Positions 46,596-56,090 of a DNA stretch of 64,000 bases are shown piece after piece. Both the position numbers and the translations under genes were made by a program. Position 1 is the stretch's first letter; every line of letters starts with the position of its first letter. The DNA is taken from assembly GCA_017445405.1 (NCBI GenBank), contig JAFSUD010000017.1, positions 47,923-111,922 of the forward strand, read 5' to 3'. This stretch comes from Synergistaceae bacterium. GTDB lineage: Bacteria; Synergistota; Synergistia; Synergistales; Aminobacteriaceae. The notes beneath the pieces are model-generated. The model saw only the letters and a program-made list of their open reading frames with translations, had not been told where the DNA came from and did not search any database.

Positions 46596-47004
46596 GCGCA
46601 AGTACACAGTCGAGGCATCCTCACGCTACAAAAAGGAACTCCGAAAGATGCTGAAACGAGGAGCAGATGAGAGCAAAATAATTTACGTTATTGATGTTCT
46701 CGCCTCAGGAGAAAGCCTGCCTCCGCGCTATGAAGACCACCCGCTTCACGGCATGTTTCAGGGCTTGAGAGAATGCCACATTACGCCTGACTGGGTGCTG
46801 GTCTACAGGATTGACGGTAACAGGCTGATACTCGCTCTTACCCGCACAGGCACACACGCAGGACATCTTCGGAATGTGATTTCCTGCTCCCCCTTCATCA
46901 GCGAGGGGGATATTTTTTTGCGGAAATTTTGTGCTACAATTCACCGCAAATTCACACGGTGCATTCAGCGCACCCGTAAGAGGCAATATCTATGCACAAG
47001 CTGA
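46588..47004 (+). CDS. YafQ-family toxin, module 2, frameshifted C-terminus
   Basis: Paralogue of toxin 1: YTVEASSRYKKELRKMLKRGAD, DHPLHG, RECHITPDWVLVYR and TRTGTHA. After the last His the frame diverges: an apparent extra G at GG 46861-46862 turns the expected ADIFGM-stop into a 40-residue unrelated tail. With one G fewer the gene would end at TGA 46877-46879, directly before a strong terminator; as read, the frame runs through that terminator. Active-site His residues are intact but the terminal aromatic is lost, so activity is uncertain. Confidence 0.7.
   Translation: MTKRKYTVEASSRYKKELRKMLKRGADESKIIYVIDVLASGESLPPRYEDHPLHGMFQGLRECHITPDWVLVYRIDGNRLILALTRTGTHAGHLRNVISCSPFISEGDIFLRKFCATIHRKFTRCIQRTRKRQYLCTS
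46887..46919 (+). terminator. terminator of YafQ module 2
   Basis: TCCCCC/GGGGGA stem followed by TATTTTTTTG. Its place inside the extended toxin frame supports an original toxin end at 46879. Confidence 0.75.
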
Positions 47005-47180
47005 AACTATCACTCTTGCTGCTGTGTCTGGGAATCATCTCCGCATTCCCCGCTCACGGCGCACAAATCGGCGGAAAGGCTCTCGGCGATGTCGATGATG
47101 TCGTCAAGGAAGCCACTCACGGCTCACTCGAAATCCCCAAGCACTCAGTAATGTTACTCAGGGGGGGGGGCATTAGTTAG
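46992..47180 (+). pseudogene. Synerg-CTERM surface gene, fragment 1: signal peptide to G10 tract
   Basis: Starts MHKLKLSLLLLCLG with a signal peptide ending near HGA, then 40 residues of mature protein, and stops 7 bases after a run of ten G (47161-47170). With nine G the frame continues without a stop through ALVRELSPYTNQYDNYLY into the fragment that follows. Fragments 1-4 are pieces of one ancestral gene spanning 46992-51751. Confidence 0.7.
47161..47170 (+). repeat. 10-G homopolymer inside a surface-protein gene
   Basis: A run of ten G preceded by CTCA and followed by CATTAG, inside the coding region 170 bases from the start. It is the longest G run I noticed in the window. Loss of one G, or gain of two, restores the frame; such tracts slip readily during replication. 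Confidence 0.9.
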
Positions 47181-47274
47181 AGAGTTATCCCCTTATACCA
47201 ACCAATACGACAACTATCTGTACGCCTACCTTCAGCCCAACATCATAACCTTTAATAGTGTCGGCAGCACTGCA

Positions 47275-49986
47275 ATGAAGACAGTGCAACTCCACAAGGA
47301 ACTGAAACGCTTGGATTCCCGATTGCTCATGAATGTAGCACCGATCATCTCACGCAAGAGCTACAATGGCAAGAAAGTCATCATGAACAGCATATCATCA
47401 CCGATCACAATCAAGACATATTTTGCGGCTCTACAAAACAGCAGGACTGAAACTACGGAAACTCCTCAAGAGCTAGTCAACGCTTTATCAGCATCCTCAA
47501 TCGGCGAGCCCTATGTAACAGAACTTCAAAATTACTTTGCTCATACGTTTGGAGGCCTCGTGCTTCACGTCAAGGGCTACGACGGAGAGGTCTTCGTTAA
47601 TGTATACGCGGACGAAAAACGGCCAGCTTCGTGGTCAAACAACCCATCATCGTTTAAGTTGTGTATGAACTTTTTCGGCGTTCATGCTGATGCTTCAGGA
47701 GAGCCTGTGCACACGAAGTTAGACCTGTCCTCAACAATGGACTTTCCTGCTGTCAGTCCGAGAATTGTCTCAATGGCCGCAACTGACATTGACGACGACG
47801 GCTACATTGATGATTTCGCGGTGCTGGTCAACAGCAATCTCGATGTCAGGCTCTACTTCTACAAGGTCGTGTACGAGAACGGCACATTCAAGCTGAAAAG
47901 GCACGGCAGCAGCGAGTACAAGCTCTACACCGCACCCGAACCATACGGAGCAACTCCAAGCACTGAGCCTTCATCTGCCCTCGTTGCAGGAGACTTTGAC
48001 GGCGATGGGAAGTTCGAGATTGCGGCTCTCTACAAGAAGATTAAGCGCGTCAAGCACAGCGACAACAAATATCACTCTGACGGAGAGATTGTCGGTGATG
48101 TGTGCGTCCACGTCTTCAAGTGGGACTTCAGCAAAGGAACGTTTGAGTCTCAGAGCAGCACGAAGGAGTACAGCCACAACAGAATTAAAATAATTGGATA
48201 CCTCGACCAGCTCAAGGGTGAACACCACCATGAAGAATTTTGGAGCGGTGTTGCAGGATTGAAGGCGGCGGCTGACCTCGACGGAGACGGAAAGGACGAG
48301 ATAGTTACCCTGCTTATCGGTAAGGATGCCAACAGCCAATGGGATCCCAGCTTTAAGCAAGGTTATTTGTGTAATTATGAATTTCATATGTACCCGTATC
48401 TTGCCGTGTGGTCGTGTCCTCGCGGATTGATAACTCCCCAGCATGACGAAAGCCACGTAAAGGGTCAGGGTATTCAAGAAGGGCCTCTTGCGGATTACGG
48501 CAAAAATCAGAGCAAACTGTTAGGCGAATCCCTGTGGTACTACGAAAGCAAATATCTCATGGAGTCTTACTTTGGAGTCAAAAAGACACCAGAAACAAGC
48601 GTTAACGGCAGACAGGAGCCAGCACTGGACGCAGGTTACGTCCCCAGCTATTTCTCACTGGCAACCGGCCCGTTCACCGGCACATTGGGCGTGGGGAAAA
48701 CTGTTGATGATGTCGTCGTGTCGTGGAATTACGGCTGGGACTGCGACGGCAAGATAAACGTCTACCTGTTCAAGACCAATGTCAGCAACGGCTCATTCTC
48801 CGGCTTCTCAGACGCAAGCAAGATACAGGAGATTCCGGCAGCACCTCCGAGTGAAGTGAATGCTGAATCATCATCAGGCAAAATCTGGCATGGACTCCTT
48901 GCGGCGGACTTTGCGGGCGAGGGCGTGGAGCTTGATGTTCCTGTTCACGTAAAGGACGAGGGCGACAGAAGCTATATCGCTATCCTGAATGCTCCTCCTT
49001 ATCACGTCGACACGGTCAGCGCGGACGGAAATTCCCTCCAGACTGCCCCGCACAACTTCACCTACAGCGGGGGCGGAGACGGTAGCATGAGAGTCTTCTA
49101 CGACAACACTACGGCAGACGAGAACACCAAAGCCGTAACGTTCGACATGAGCAACTCGGTCGAGACAATCCTCATGGTTGACAGCGAGACTACCCGCTCA
49201 ATCTTCGGCCCGGCCAAGAAGGGCATCAGCTTTGTGTCGAGTTTCATCTTTGAGCGTCATGCATGGGACGGAACTACTTGGGTTGATGCTGCACTTGGTG
49301 CTATCACCGACAAGGTAGACACCACTGATGAGACCGTGAAGACCAGCTCGAAGACTATCACCCTCAACGATGATCTTCAGGCCAGCACCAGAGACAGCAT
49401 AATCTTCTACAACGCTGACCGTCATATCTGGCGTTACCCTGTGCTGACTGAGCCTGTCCCCGAATGGTTACTTAGCGGAAAAAGAATCGACTCCACTTCC
49501 GGCGACATTACGGACTTCACTGGCACACCGTACCATTTTGTTACGTTCGCAATGTATGACGACGGCACAAAGTACGTGAGGGACTCATTGACTGACACGG
49601 AATACCAGCCCATTCATGAGGAAGGGAATTTGTTCTCGTACCCGCCTCTTATTGCCGCGAATGAGGGCTACATAGCCGGAGCGACTCTTACGACTCCTAC
49701 AAAGTGGTCATTCGGAACATCGGCCTTCACCAGTTCTGCGGAATTTAAGGACGTATCAGCGGACGAACGCCAGACAGACCAGAAGGTCGAGCGCAGTGCA
49801 GTAACTCAGATTGTGGAAGGCATCAACAGTTTCTTCCAGGACGATAACGCAGCGTCATATACGCCTCAGACGGACAACCCGCAGAAGTTCTCGAAGTCCT
49901 ACAGCAAGGAGGAGAAGATAGGCTTTGCTCTCAAGGGCAGGAATGACCTAGTGAACAGGGGCGCGGGCAACGAGTTAGCGTTCTAG
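47275..49986 (+). pseudogene. Synerg-CTERM surface gene, fragment 2: VCBS/FG-GAP-like domain
   Basis: Frame open from the G10 tract; first ATG at 47275. It contains three calcium-loop, VCBS/FG-GAP-like repeats (DIDDDGYIDDFAVL, GDFDGDGKFEIAAL, DLDGDGKDEIVTL) of the beta-propeller type seen in surface adhesins, followed by a long beta-rich region. It ends at an in-frame amber TAG (49984-49986); the same frame continues unbroken beyond it. On its own it has no signal peptide. Confidence 0.7.
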
Positions 49987-50010
49987 GCGTACACGGGCAA
50001 GGAAGGAGCG

Positions 50011-50493
50011 ATGACCCTTGCGACGGCGGTAACTCTCGCGGCGACAGCCCCGCAGAATTTCCTGTGGAGGGACAGCCTCTACACGGGCAAGGCGGACCCG
50101 GCACTGCTTCTGCCGTTCAAGTTCATCGAGCAGGGCAATGATTTTGTCGCCAACACCGACAACAAGGCGGCCATGCAGTTACGCGGGATGAGATATTATC
50201 TGCCTGAACTCTTGAGCTTCACGGACAACAGACTCATTTGCGGGCTGGATTATCAGATTCATGTTCCTGTGTACAACGCGAGCTTCAAGACAACGGGGAA
50301 CTTCACGGCGCGTCTGTCCTACTCGACGGGCAATGACCCTGCTTCATCAAAGACTGCATTAGCCACGACGACAATATCCCTCAACGGCTGGAGCAACGAC
50401 CGCAACAACAACAAGGGCTGGCTGGTGTTCAACGTGCCCGGCTCGGCGACACGGAGCATTGCGAGCGGGAACTATTTATTACCTGTGGGTTGA
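50011..50493 (+). pseudogene. Synerg-CTERM surface gene, fragment 3
   Basis: Same frame as fragment 2, separated only by the TAG at 49984. Its sequence (FLWRDSLYTGK, LICGLDYQIHVPVYNASFKTTG) reads like a beta-sandwich segment. It ends by frameshift: one extra base in GGGAA (50467-50471) turns SGTIYYLWVELD into SGNYLLPVG-stop. Confidence 0.6.
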
Positions 50494-51751
50494 GCTTGAC
50501 ACGACGAGCGCAGTAGATGAGGTTCACGAGGCGAGGATGGCAGCGGACAACAGGACGGTGCGCGATTACGGAGGGAACAACACGGGGTATTCATCGATTG
50601 TGTTTGTGAACATGAACAGCAGCAATCTCTTGACGAAGAACGGCAGCGGAGTAAAGGCCAGCTTCAGTTCAGCGGGCTTCATGGCTTCAGCGTCTGGTGA
50701 TGTGAGCGGGAACAGGACGACAATCACCACGAGCCTCACCATGAACGGAATGCACAACCTGCCCGACCTTGATACGTTCCTGAACTCGCAGGAGGATCAT
50801 TCCGTGCGTATCCCTGTGCTTTGCGAGATAACCTATGACGGCGAGTACGTGATACCTTACGCGTCAATGGCGGGCTATCACGTCAGCAATGCGAACGAGA
50901 AGCTGGCGGAGTACAGCTATGCTCTGGAGAACATCCCGAAGAGCGAGAAGGAGGAGTTTGCTTACGCGACGTTTGCGATGATTCCGGGACAGACGAGCAG
51001 GTTCACGCTTATGCTGTGCGCGGACGACATGAGGCATCCTGCGGACGATGACAGCGACACGATGACGTACTTCGAGATAGCGATTCCGGGCTTCGACGTG
51101 AACTTCAACTGGGCGAGTGAGGGTGCTGTAGACATTCTGCTCGGCGATGACTCAGTGGAGGACGTGTACGCGTACCTTGAGGACGTTGCGGCGGAGATTT
51201 CTGCGGACGCTCCTGCGGTGAGTGCCGATGTAGTTACGGTGATGGAGAGCAGGGACTTCACGCTGACGAAATCTTCAGCAGTTCTGTGGAGGATTGCTGA
51301 TGTGAAGCTGCGCGGCTCATCGGACACGGACTACGTACTCGAGGCTGGCATTAGCAGGACGCACTTGGTGGACTTGGCCGGAATGGAGACATCTTTTGAC
51401 GAGGACGTAGACATGACGGAAGTGTACGCGATGTTCACGCCGGAGATTATGCCGGACGATGAGGTTGTTGTGTCTGTGAGGTCAGTACCGTACGTTACGA
51501 AGAAGGGCGTGTATGAGATTCGTGTGCAGACGTCGGAGGGGAAGGTGTCTGCTGACGGAGACGGCGAAGATGACGCTGAAGAGACATGGACGGACGAAGC
51601 GATGTTAGTGTTTGAGGTGTCAGGGAGCTCACAGGGGGCGACGGCTGACGGAGGGAATACATCTTCATCATCAGGAGGAGGATGTGATTCGGGCGTAGGC
51701 GTTGCGGGTATGCTTGTGTTAGCAGTGATGGTTCTCAAGCGCAGAAGCTAG
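50459..51751 (+). pseudogene. Synerg-CTERM surface gene, fragment 4: C-terminal sorting tail
   Basis: Continues from fragment 3 after the frameshift (IYYLWVELDTTSAVDEVHEARM). 430 codons of beta-rich sequence, then an acidic Asp/Glu region, a Ser-rich linker, SGGGCDSG, a hydrophobic helix and KRRS: the Synerg-CTERM signal. Intact for its whole length, so the 5' lesions are recent, suppressed, switchable or artefacts. Confidence 0.7.
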
Positions 51752-51852
51752 GATATAGAGTTTTGACGCGATGGCAGCTTCTCTCAGTTTTGGGGGAGGC
51801 TGTCAATTTTATTGTCGTGTATAATTGCTGGGACGAGAGGAGGAACGAAAAC

Positions 51853-52344
51853 ATGACAAGTGCAGATAACACACTGGACATGACGAAACTCGAGCTGTTA
51901 TTGCGTGAACATTTTGCGCGTACGGAGAAGCAGCTTTCTGACATGAGGAAGGATAATGCAGATTTCCGTGCACTAATGCTCAAGGAGTTCAACGCGTTCG
52001 AGGAGAAGATTAACACGAGGCTCGACAACTTCGAGGCAAAAATCAACGCTAGGATAGATGCTTTCGAGGTAAAGATTAACGCAAAAATTGACAACCTCGA
52101 GGCAAAGACTAACGAGAGGTTCGACAAGCTGGAGGCTCGTGTAGAAGTCATGCAGAACGACATCACAGGTCTTAAGCACGATGTTGCAGGACTGTATCAC
52201 TGGGATTACTGGCTGCTGTCAATAATACTTGTGGTGTTCGCGATGCCGCAGATAGTTGCAGGAATCAAATCCTTGTTCACAGCAATAGCGGAAGGTATAT
52301 CGTTAGTAGTAAATGCTTTCCGTCAAGGTGACAAAACACAGTAA
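51853..52344 (+). CDS. coiled-coil membrane protein with 11-residue repeats
   Basis: 163 residues from ATG 51853 (GAGGAGGAAC upstream). Residues 60-105 hold four consecutive 11-residue repeats of the form KIN.RLDNFEA, a hendecad coiled coil, followed by RVEVMQNDITGLKHDV. A single C-terminal membrane helix (WLLSIILVVFAMPQIVA) and an amphipathic tail follow. It resembles DUF1640-type tail-anchored coiled-coil proteins. Function unknown; could be a membrane tether or spacer. Confidence 0.7.
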   Translation: MTSADNTLDMTKLELLLREHFARTEKQLSDMRKDNADFRALMLKEFNAFEEKINTRLDNFEAKINARIDAFEVKINAKIDNLEAKTNERFDKLEARVEVMQNDITGLKHDVAGLYHWDYWLLSIILVVFAMPQIVAGIKSLFTAIAEGISLVVNAFRQGDKTQ

Positions 52345-52373
52345 ACAAAATCCCTCCCCGTTGTGAGGAGGGA
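52343..52373 (-). terminator. terminator after livF
   Basis: On the minus strand TCCCTCC/GGAGGGA forms a 7-bp stem followed by TTTTGTTT; in the other direction it may also stop the coiled-coil gene. Confidence 0.75.
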
Positions 52374-52380
52374 CAATGTT

Positions 52381-53112
52381 TTAGCCGCCGAGATATGCAG
52401 CTCTCACCTTCGGGTTGTTCAGCAGCTCCGCTCCCGTCCCGGAAAGCCCGACAGCACCAACTTCAAGCACATACGCTTTGTGAGCAACTTTGAGTGCAGC
52501 AAACGCATTCTGTTCAACTAGAAGTATCGTCCGTCCCTGAGAGTTTATCTCCCTGATTATCCCGAACACCTCGTCAACCAGAATCGGCGCAAGCCCCAAG
52601 CTCGGCTCGTCCAGCATCAGCAAATCAGGCCGACTCATCAATGCCCTTCCCACAGCAAGCATCTGCTGCTCTCCTCCGGATAACGTGCTCCCCTTCTGCC
52701 TGTGTCTCTCCTTCAGGCGCGGGAACAGCGAGTACACATACTCCACATCCTCAGCGATACCCTGAGCATCATTGCGGGTGTACGCTCCGAGCGCAAGATT
52801 CTCCTCCACCGTCAACTGCGGAAGTATCCTCCTGCCTTCCGGGCTGAGTGCGATCCCTAACTTCACATGTTCCTCTGCAGGACGGCCGAGTATGTTTACG
52901 GTATTGTTGTCGCGTGGTGATGTGTAGGTCATCTCGTCAGCCTTCGCCTTCACAAGTCCCATGATTGCACGGATAACGCTCGACTTCCCGGCTCCGTTCG
53001 CACCTATCAGCGTAACTATTTCGCCCTTGTTGATGCTCAACGACACATCACGCACCGCATGTATCGCTCCGTAATTCACATTCAGCTTCTCGACTTTGAG
53101 CATTGACTCCAT
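52381..53112 (-). CDS. livF: branched-chain amino-acid ABC transporter ATPase LivF
   Basis: 243 residues. Walker A GANGAGKSS, signature LSGGEQQMLAVGRAL, Walker B LLMLDEPSLGLAP and the LivF-typical VEQNAFAALKVAHKAYVLEVG. Energises uptake of Leu/Ile/Val-type amino acids. The ATG follows the livMG stop directly (TAAATG); an internal ATG three codons later is an alternative. Confidence 0.94.
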   Translation of the reverse strand: MESMLKVEKLNVNYGAIHAVRDVSLSINKGEIVTLIGANGAGKSSVIRAIMGLVKAKADEMTYTSPRDNNTVNILGRPAEEHVKLGIALSPEGRRILPQLTVEENLALGAYTRNDAQGIAEDVEYVYSLFPRLKERHRQKGSTLSGGEQQMLAVGRALMSRPDLLMLDEPSLGLAPILVDEVFGIIREINSQGRTILLVEQNAFAALKVAHKAYVLEVGAVGLSGTGAELLNNPKVRAAYLGG

Positions 53113-54939
53113 TTACGCTGCCCCCTTTCCTAGGTATGCCTCAATGACGCGCGGGTTAGCCTTTATCTCGTCGGGTGTCCCCTGCGCAATGTGTACGCCC
53201 TGATCCAGCACGTGAATGTAATCGCACACGTTCATCACTACCTTCATGTCATGCTCAATGAGAAGAATTGTGAGGTCGAACTCGTCCCTCAGCCTCCGGA
53301 TGAACTGCAATAATTCCTCTGACTCTTGGGGGTTCATTCCGGCGGCAGGCTCATCAAGCAGCAGGAACTTCGGACGCGTCGCAAGTGCCCTCGCAATCTC
53401 GAGCCTCCTCTGTGCACCGTACGGCAGACTCGAGGCCTGCTCCTCCGCAAACTCCGCGAGTCCCAACTGCCCCAAAAGATCTAGTGCCTGTGCCCTCACT
53501 GCAGCGTCCTCACGCAAGACATCAGTGAACACGAACGGCAATAACGACATCCACCAGTGATAGCCCTGACGTATACGCGCACCCGTCATGACGTTCTGAA
53601 GCACCGTCTCATGCCCGAAGAGCCGGATATTCTGGAATGTCCTGCTCATTCCGGCCTTGCACACTTCATCAGGACTCAGCCCTCCGATCGACCGGCCAAG
53701 AAACTTTATGCTCCCTGATGTGGGCTTGTAGAACCCGCTGATGACGTTGAAGGCTGAAGTTTTCCCAGCTCCGTTAGGCCCGATGAGTCCCATAATCTGC
53801 CCGTGCTTGATGTCGAAGCTCAGAGTGTCTATCGCTGTGAGGCCTCCGAACTTCAGCATGACATCACGGACTTCAAGGACTGTGTCGGATTCGTGAGGCT
53901 CTGCTTTGGGCTTGGCCTTTGCTTGCGGGAAGAATATATCCCAAGAGAACTCGCGCATCCCCATGATGCCCTCGCGCCTGAAGATGATTACGATGATTAA
54001 CAGGAGGGAGAAGATGACCATGCGCATACCGGGAATACCCGGAATGTTGATGCTCCCGATCGTGATGGGGTTCTCGACGATACGTAACCACTCAAGCATT
54101 GTCGTAACTAACACCGAGCCAATCAGCGAGCCTGTTACGCTCCCGAGTCCTCCGACGACAATAATCATGAGTATGTTGTACGTCTGCGTAATCATGAACA
54201 TTCTAGGGTCAATCGTCGTTATCAGGTTGCCCATCAGCGCACCGCCCAGTCCTCCGCCGAAGCAGCCCAGCGTGAACGCAATCACCTTCACCTTGAACGT
54301 GTTGATGCCCATCATCCGGGCCGCTACCTCGTCATCACGCACAGCCCTCAAGACTCCGCCGAAGTTGCTCCGTAACATGCAGACCATGCACAGAAGCACA
54401 ACTCCCAAGCATCCCCAGCTCATGAAAAGCGTAGTGTGTGCAGGAATACCCTTCAGGCCGAGCGAGCCATTCGTGAGCCTCGCAGTGTTGGTGATGAGAA
54501 TCCTGATGATTTCTGCAAAGCCGAGAGTCGCTATTCCGAGATAGTCCCCTCCGAGCCTGAGCACCGGCAGAGCAACAAGCAACCCGAAGAACGCAGCTAT
54601 CACTCCCGCAATCACCAGCGACACCACGAACGGAGCGTTGACGTTCAGAAGCCACGGGTAGATGTCCTCGAGAATCCACATAGCATTTTTCTGCGCAGGA
54701 GTCAGGACGAGCAGAGCGGACACATACGCACCTATCGCCATAAATCCCGCGTGGCCGAGCGAGAACATGCCCGTGATTCCGTAAATCAGGTTCAGGCTCA
54801 GAGCCAAGATTGCGTTGATGGCTATCAAGTTCAGGATTCTCTGCCAGTAGCCGTTGAGGATGTCAGGGGCTTTATCGAGGAAGAACGCAAACAGTACAAC
54901 AGCAATAATTGTGAGGATGAGATTTCTTACTCTATGCAT
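53113..54939 (-). CDS. LivM-LivG fusion: permease joined to ATPase
   Basis: 608 residues combining two normally separate subunits. Residues 1-325 are LivM (NLIYGITGMFSLGHAGFMAIGAY, LGGDYLGIATLGFAEIIR, VVGGLGSVTGSLIG). Residues 335-352 are a Lys/Pro/Ala linker. Residues 355-608 are LivG (VRDVMLKFGGLTAID, Walker A GPNGAGKT 387-394, SRTFQNIRLF, signature LPYGAQRRLEIARAL, LLLDEPAAGMNP). No internal stop or ribosome site marks the joint. It starts by overlapping the livH stop (TGATG). The fusion fixes equal dosage of permease and ATPase. Confidence 0.92.
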   Translation of the reverse strand: MHRVRNLILTIIAVVLFAFFLDKAPDILNGYWQRILNLIAINAILALSLNLIYGITGMFSLGHAGFMAIGAYVSALLVLTPAQKNAMWILEDIYPWLLNVNAPFVVSLVIAGVIAAFFGLLVALPVLRLGGDYLGIATLGFAEIIRILITNTARLTNGSLGLKGIPAHTTLFMSWGCLGVVLLCMVCMLRSNFGGVLRAVRDDEVAARMMGINTFKVKVIAFTLGCFGGGLGGALMGNLITTIDPRMFMITQTYNILMIIVVGGLGSVTGSLIGSVLVTTMLEWLRIVENPITIGSINIPGIPGMRMVIFSLLLIIVIIFRREGIMGMREFSWDIFFPQAKAKPKAEPHESDTVLEVRDVMLKFGGLTAIDTLSFDIKHGQIMGLIGPNGAGKTSAFNVISGFYKPTSGSIKFLGRSIGGLSPDEVCKAGMSRTFQNIRLFGHETVLQNVMTGARIRQGYHWWMSLLPFVFTDVLREDAAVRAQALDLLGQLGLAEFAEEQASSLPYGAQRRLEIARALATRPKFLLLDEPAAGMNPQESEELLQFIRRLRDEFDLTILLIEHDMKVVMNVCDYIHVLDQGVHIAQGTPDEIKANPRVIEAYLGKGAA

Positions 54940-55835
54940 CAGATTTTGTCCTCCAGTTTCTCGCCTAATAGTCCCGTCGGCCGGAACAGCAATATCATGA
55001 TTAACAGCAGGAACGCAAACGCATCTTTATACCCTGAAAGCGTCGGGAAGAATGCCACTGACATTATCTCCACGAAGCCGAGAATCAGTCCGCCGATCAT
55101 CGCTCCGGGAACGCTCCCGATTCCTCCGAACACTGCAGCAATGAACGCCTTGATGCCCGGGGTCATCCCCATGAACGGTTCAACGCGAGGATAGCGTAAC
55201 GCCCACATGATTCCTGCTACAGCAGCAAGCGCAGACCCCAGACCGAACGCGAGGGCAATAATCTTGTTGACGGATACGCCCATCATGCGGGTAGCCTCAA
55301 TGTCGAACGATATTGCCCGCATTGCGAGGCCGGGCTTCGTCCTGTAGAGCAGCCACAATAACGCTCCCACGAGCACGAACGACACCACAGGCACGAGAAT
55401 CCCCAGCGGAATCAGCCTCACTCCTCCTGAAAGCTCAATAGGCTTCATGAGTATGGGGGGCTGGACGACCGGGCGGGGCATTCCGGTGAAGACGACGACC
55501 GCGAAGTTCTCGATGAAGAACGAGACTCCGATTGCGCTGATGAGTGCGGAGATTCTGGGAGCTTCACGCAGGGGCTTGTAGGCTATGCGGTCAACAAGAA
55601 GCCCGCAGATTGTCGTGAGGATGATTGCGGTAACTACACCGACTGCCCAAGGGAGCTTGTAGACTATCGTCGCGAAGTAGACGAAGTACGCTCCGAGCAT
55701 GAAAATATCACCATGAGCAAAGTTTATGAGCCTGAGTATTCCGTAAACCATCGTATAGCCGACAGCAACCAGCCCGTAAAGCGAGCCTAGACTCAAAGCG
55801 TTAATGAAGTGCTGAATAAATATGTTGAGATTCAA
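54939..55835 (-). CDS. livH: branched-chain amino-acid ABC permease LivH
   Basis: 298 residues, about eight membrane helices. GSLYGLVAVGYTMVYGILRLINFAHGDIFMLGAY at the N-terminus is the LivH signature; the GIMWALRYPRVEPFMGMTPGIKAF segment is also typical. It is first of the livH-livMG-livF group and separated from livJ by the 56-58 kb cassette. Confidence 0.95.
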   Translation of the reverse strand: MNLNIFIQHFINALSLGSLYGLVAVGYTMVYGILRLINFAHGDIFMLGAYFVYFATIVYKLPWAVGVVTAIILTTICGLLVDRIAYKPLREAPRISALISAIGVSFFIENFAVVVFTGMPRPVVQPPILMKPIELSGGVRLIPLGILVPVVSFVLVGALLWLLYRTKPGLAMRAISFDIEATRMMGVSVNKIIALAFGLGSALAAVAGIMWALRYPRVEPFMGMTPGIKAFIAAVFGGIGSVPGAMIGGLILGFVEIMSVAFFPTLSGYKDAFAFLLLIMILLFRPTGLLGEKLEDKI

Positions 55836-55897
55836 ACATTCTCAACCCTTCCGATTATAGATTTATGATTTGAGGTTAATTGTAGCATTCCCACAGC

Positions 55898-55940
55898 AAA
55901 AAAAGCAGGACAGGAGAATTTTACTTCATCCCGCCCTGCT
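55898..55940 (-). terminator. terminator downstream of the surface cassette
   Basis: AGCAGG and CCTGCT close a GC-rich stem followed by TTTTTTT on the minus strand, directly after the 41-residue peptide gene. It shares the AGGACAGG core with the terminator at 58735. Confidence 0.8.
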
Positions 55941-55946
55941 CCTTCC

Positions 55947-56072
55947 CTAGAAGATGTTCGGACTATAAGTACCAAAATTACGAACTGGGGTCTGAGTGTC
56001 GCTTGTCCTTATTACGTCAACAGCCTCAAAGATAATCACTTCGGCCTCAAGCTCTGTGTATTCCTCTTTCAT
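55947..56072 (-). CDS. 41-residue peptide of unknown function
   Basis: ATG 56072 has GGAGGTG 6 bases upstream and the frame ends at TAG 55947, directly before a terminator, so it looks real. The peptide has an acidic N-terminal half (EYTELEAEVIIFEAVDVI) and a polar C-terminal half (RTSDTQTPVRNFGTY). Small peptides with an ...EVI.FE..DVI.TS pattern occur beside surface-protein genes in anaerobes and are sometimes discussed as modified-peptide precursors; no modifying enzyme is seen here. Confidence 0.55.
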   Translation of the reverse strand: MKEEYTELEAEVIIFEAVDVIRTSDTQTPVRNFGTYSPNIF

Positions 56073-56090
56073 GGCAGCACCTCCTCTCCA

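Noticed and set aside
53906..55194. Long plus-strand frames opposite livMG and livH
   Set aside because: Antisense shadows of conserved transporter genes; no ribosome site or family signature.
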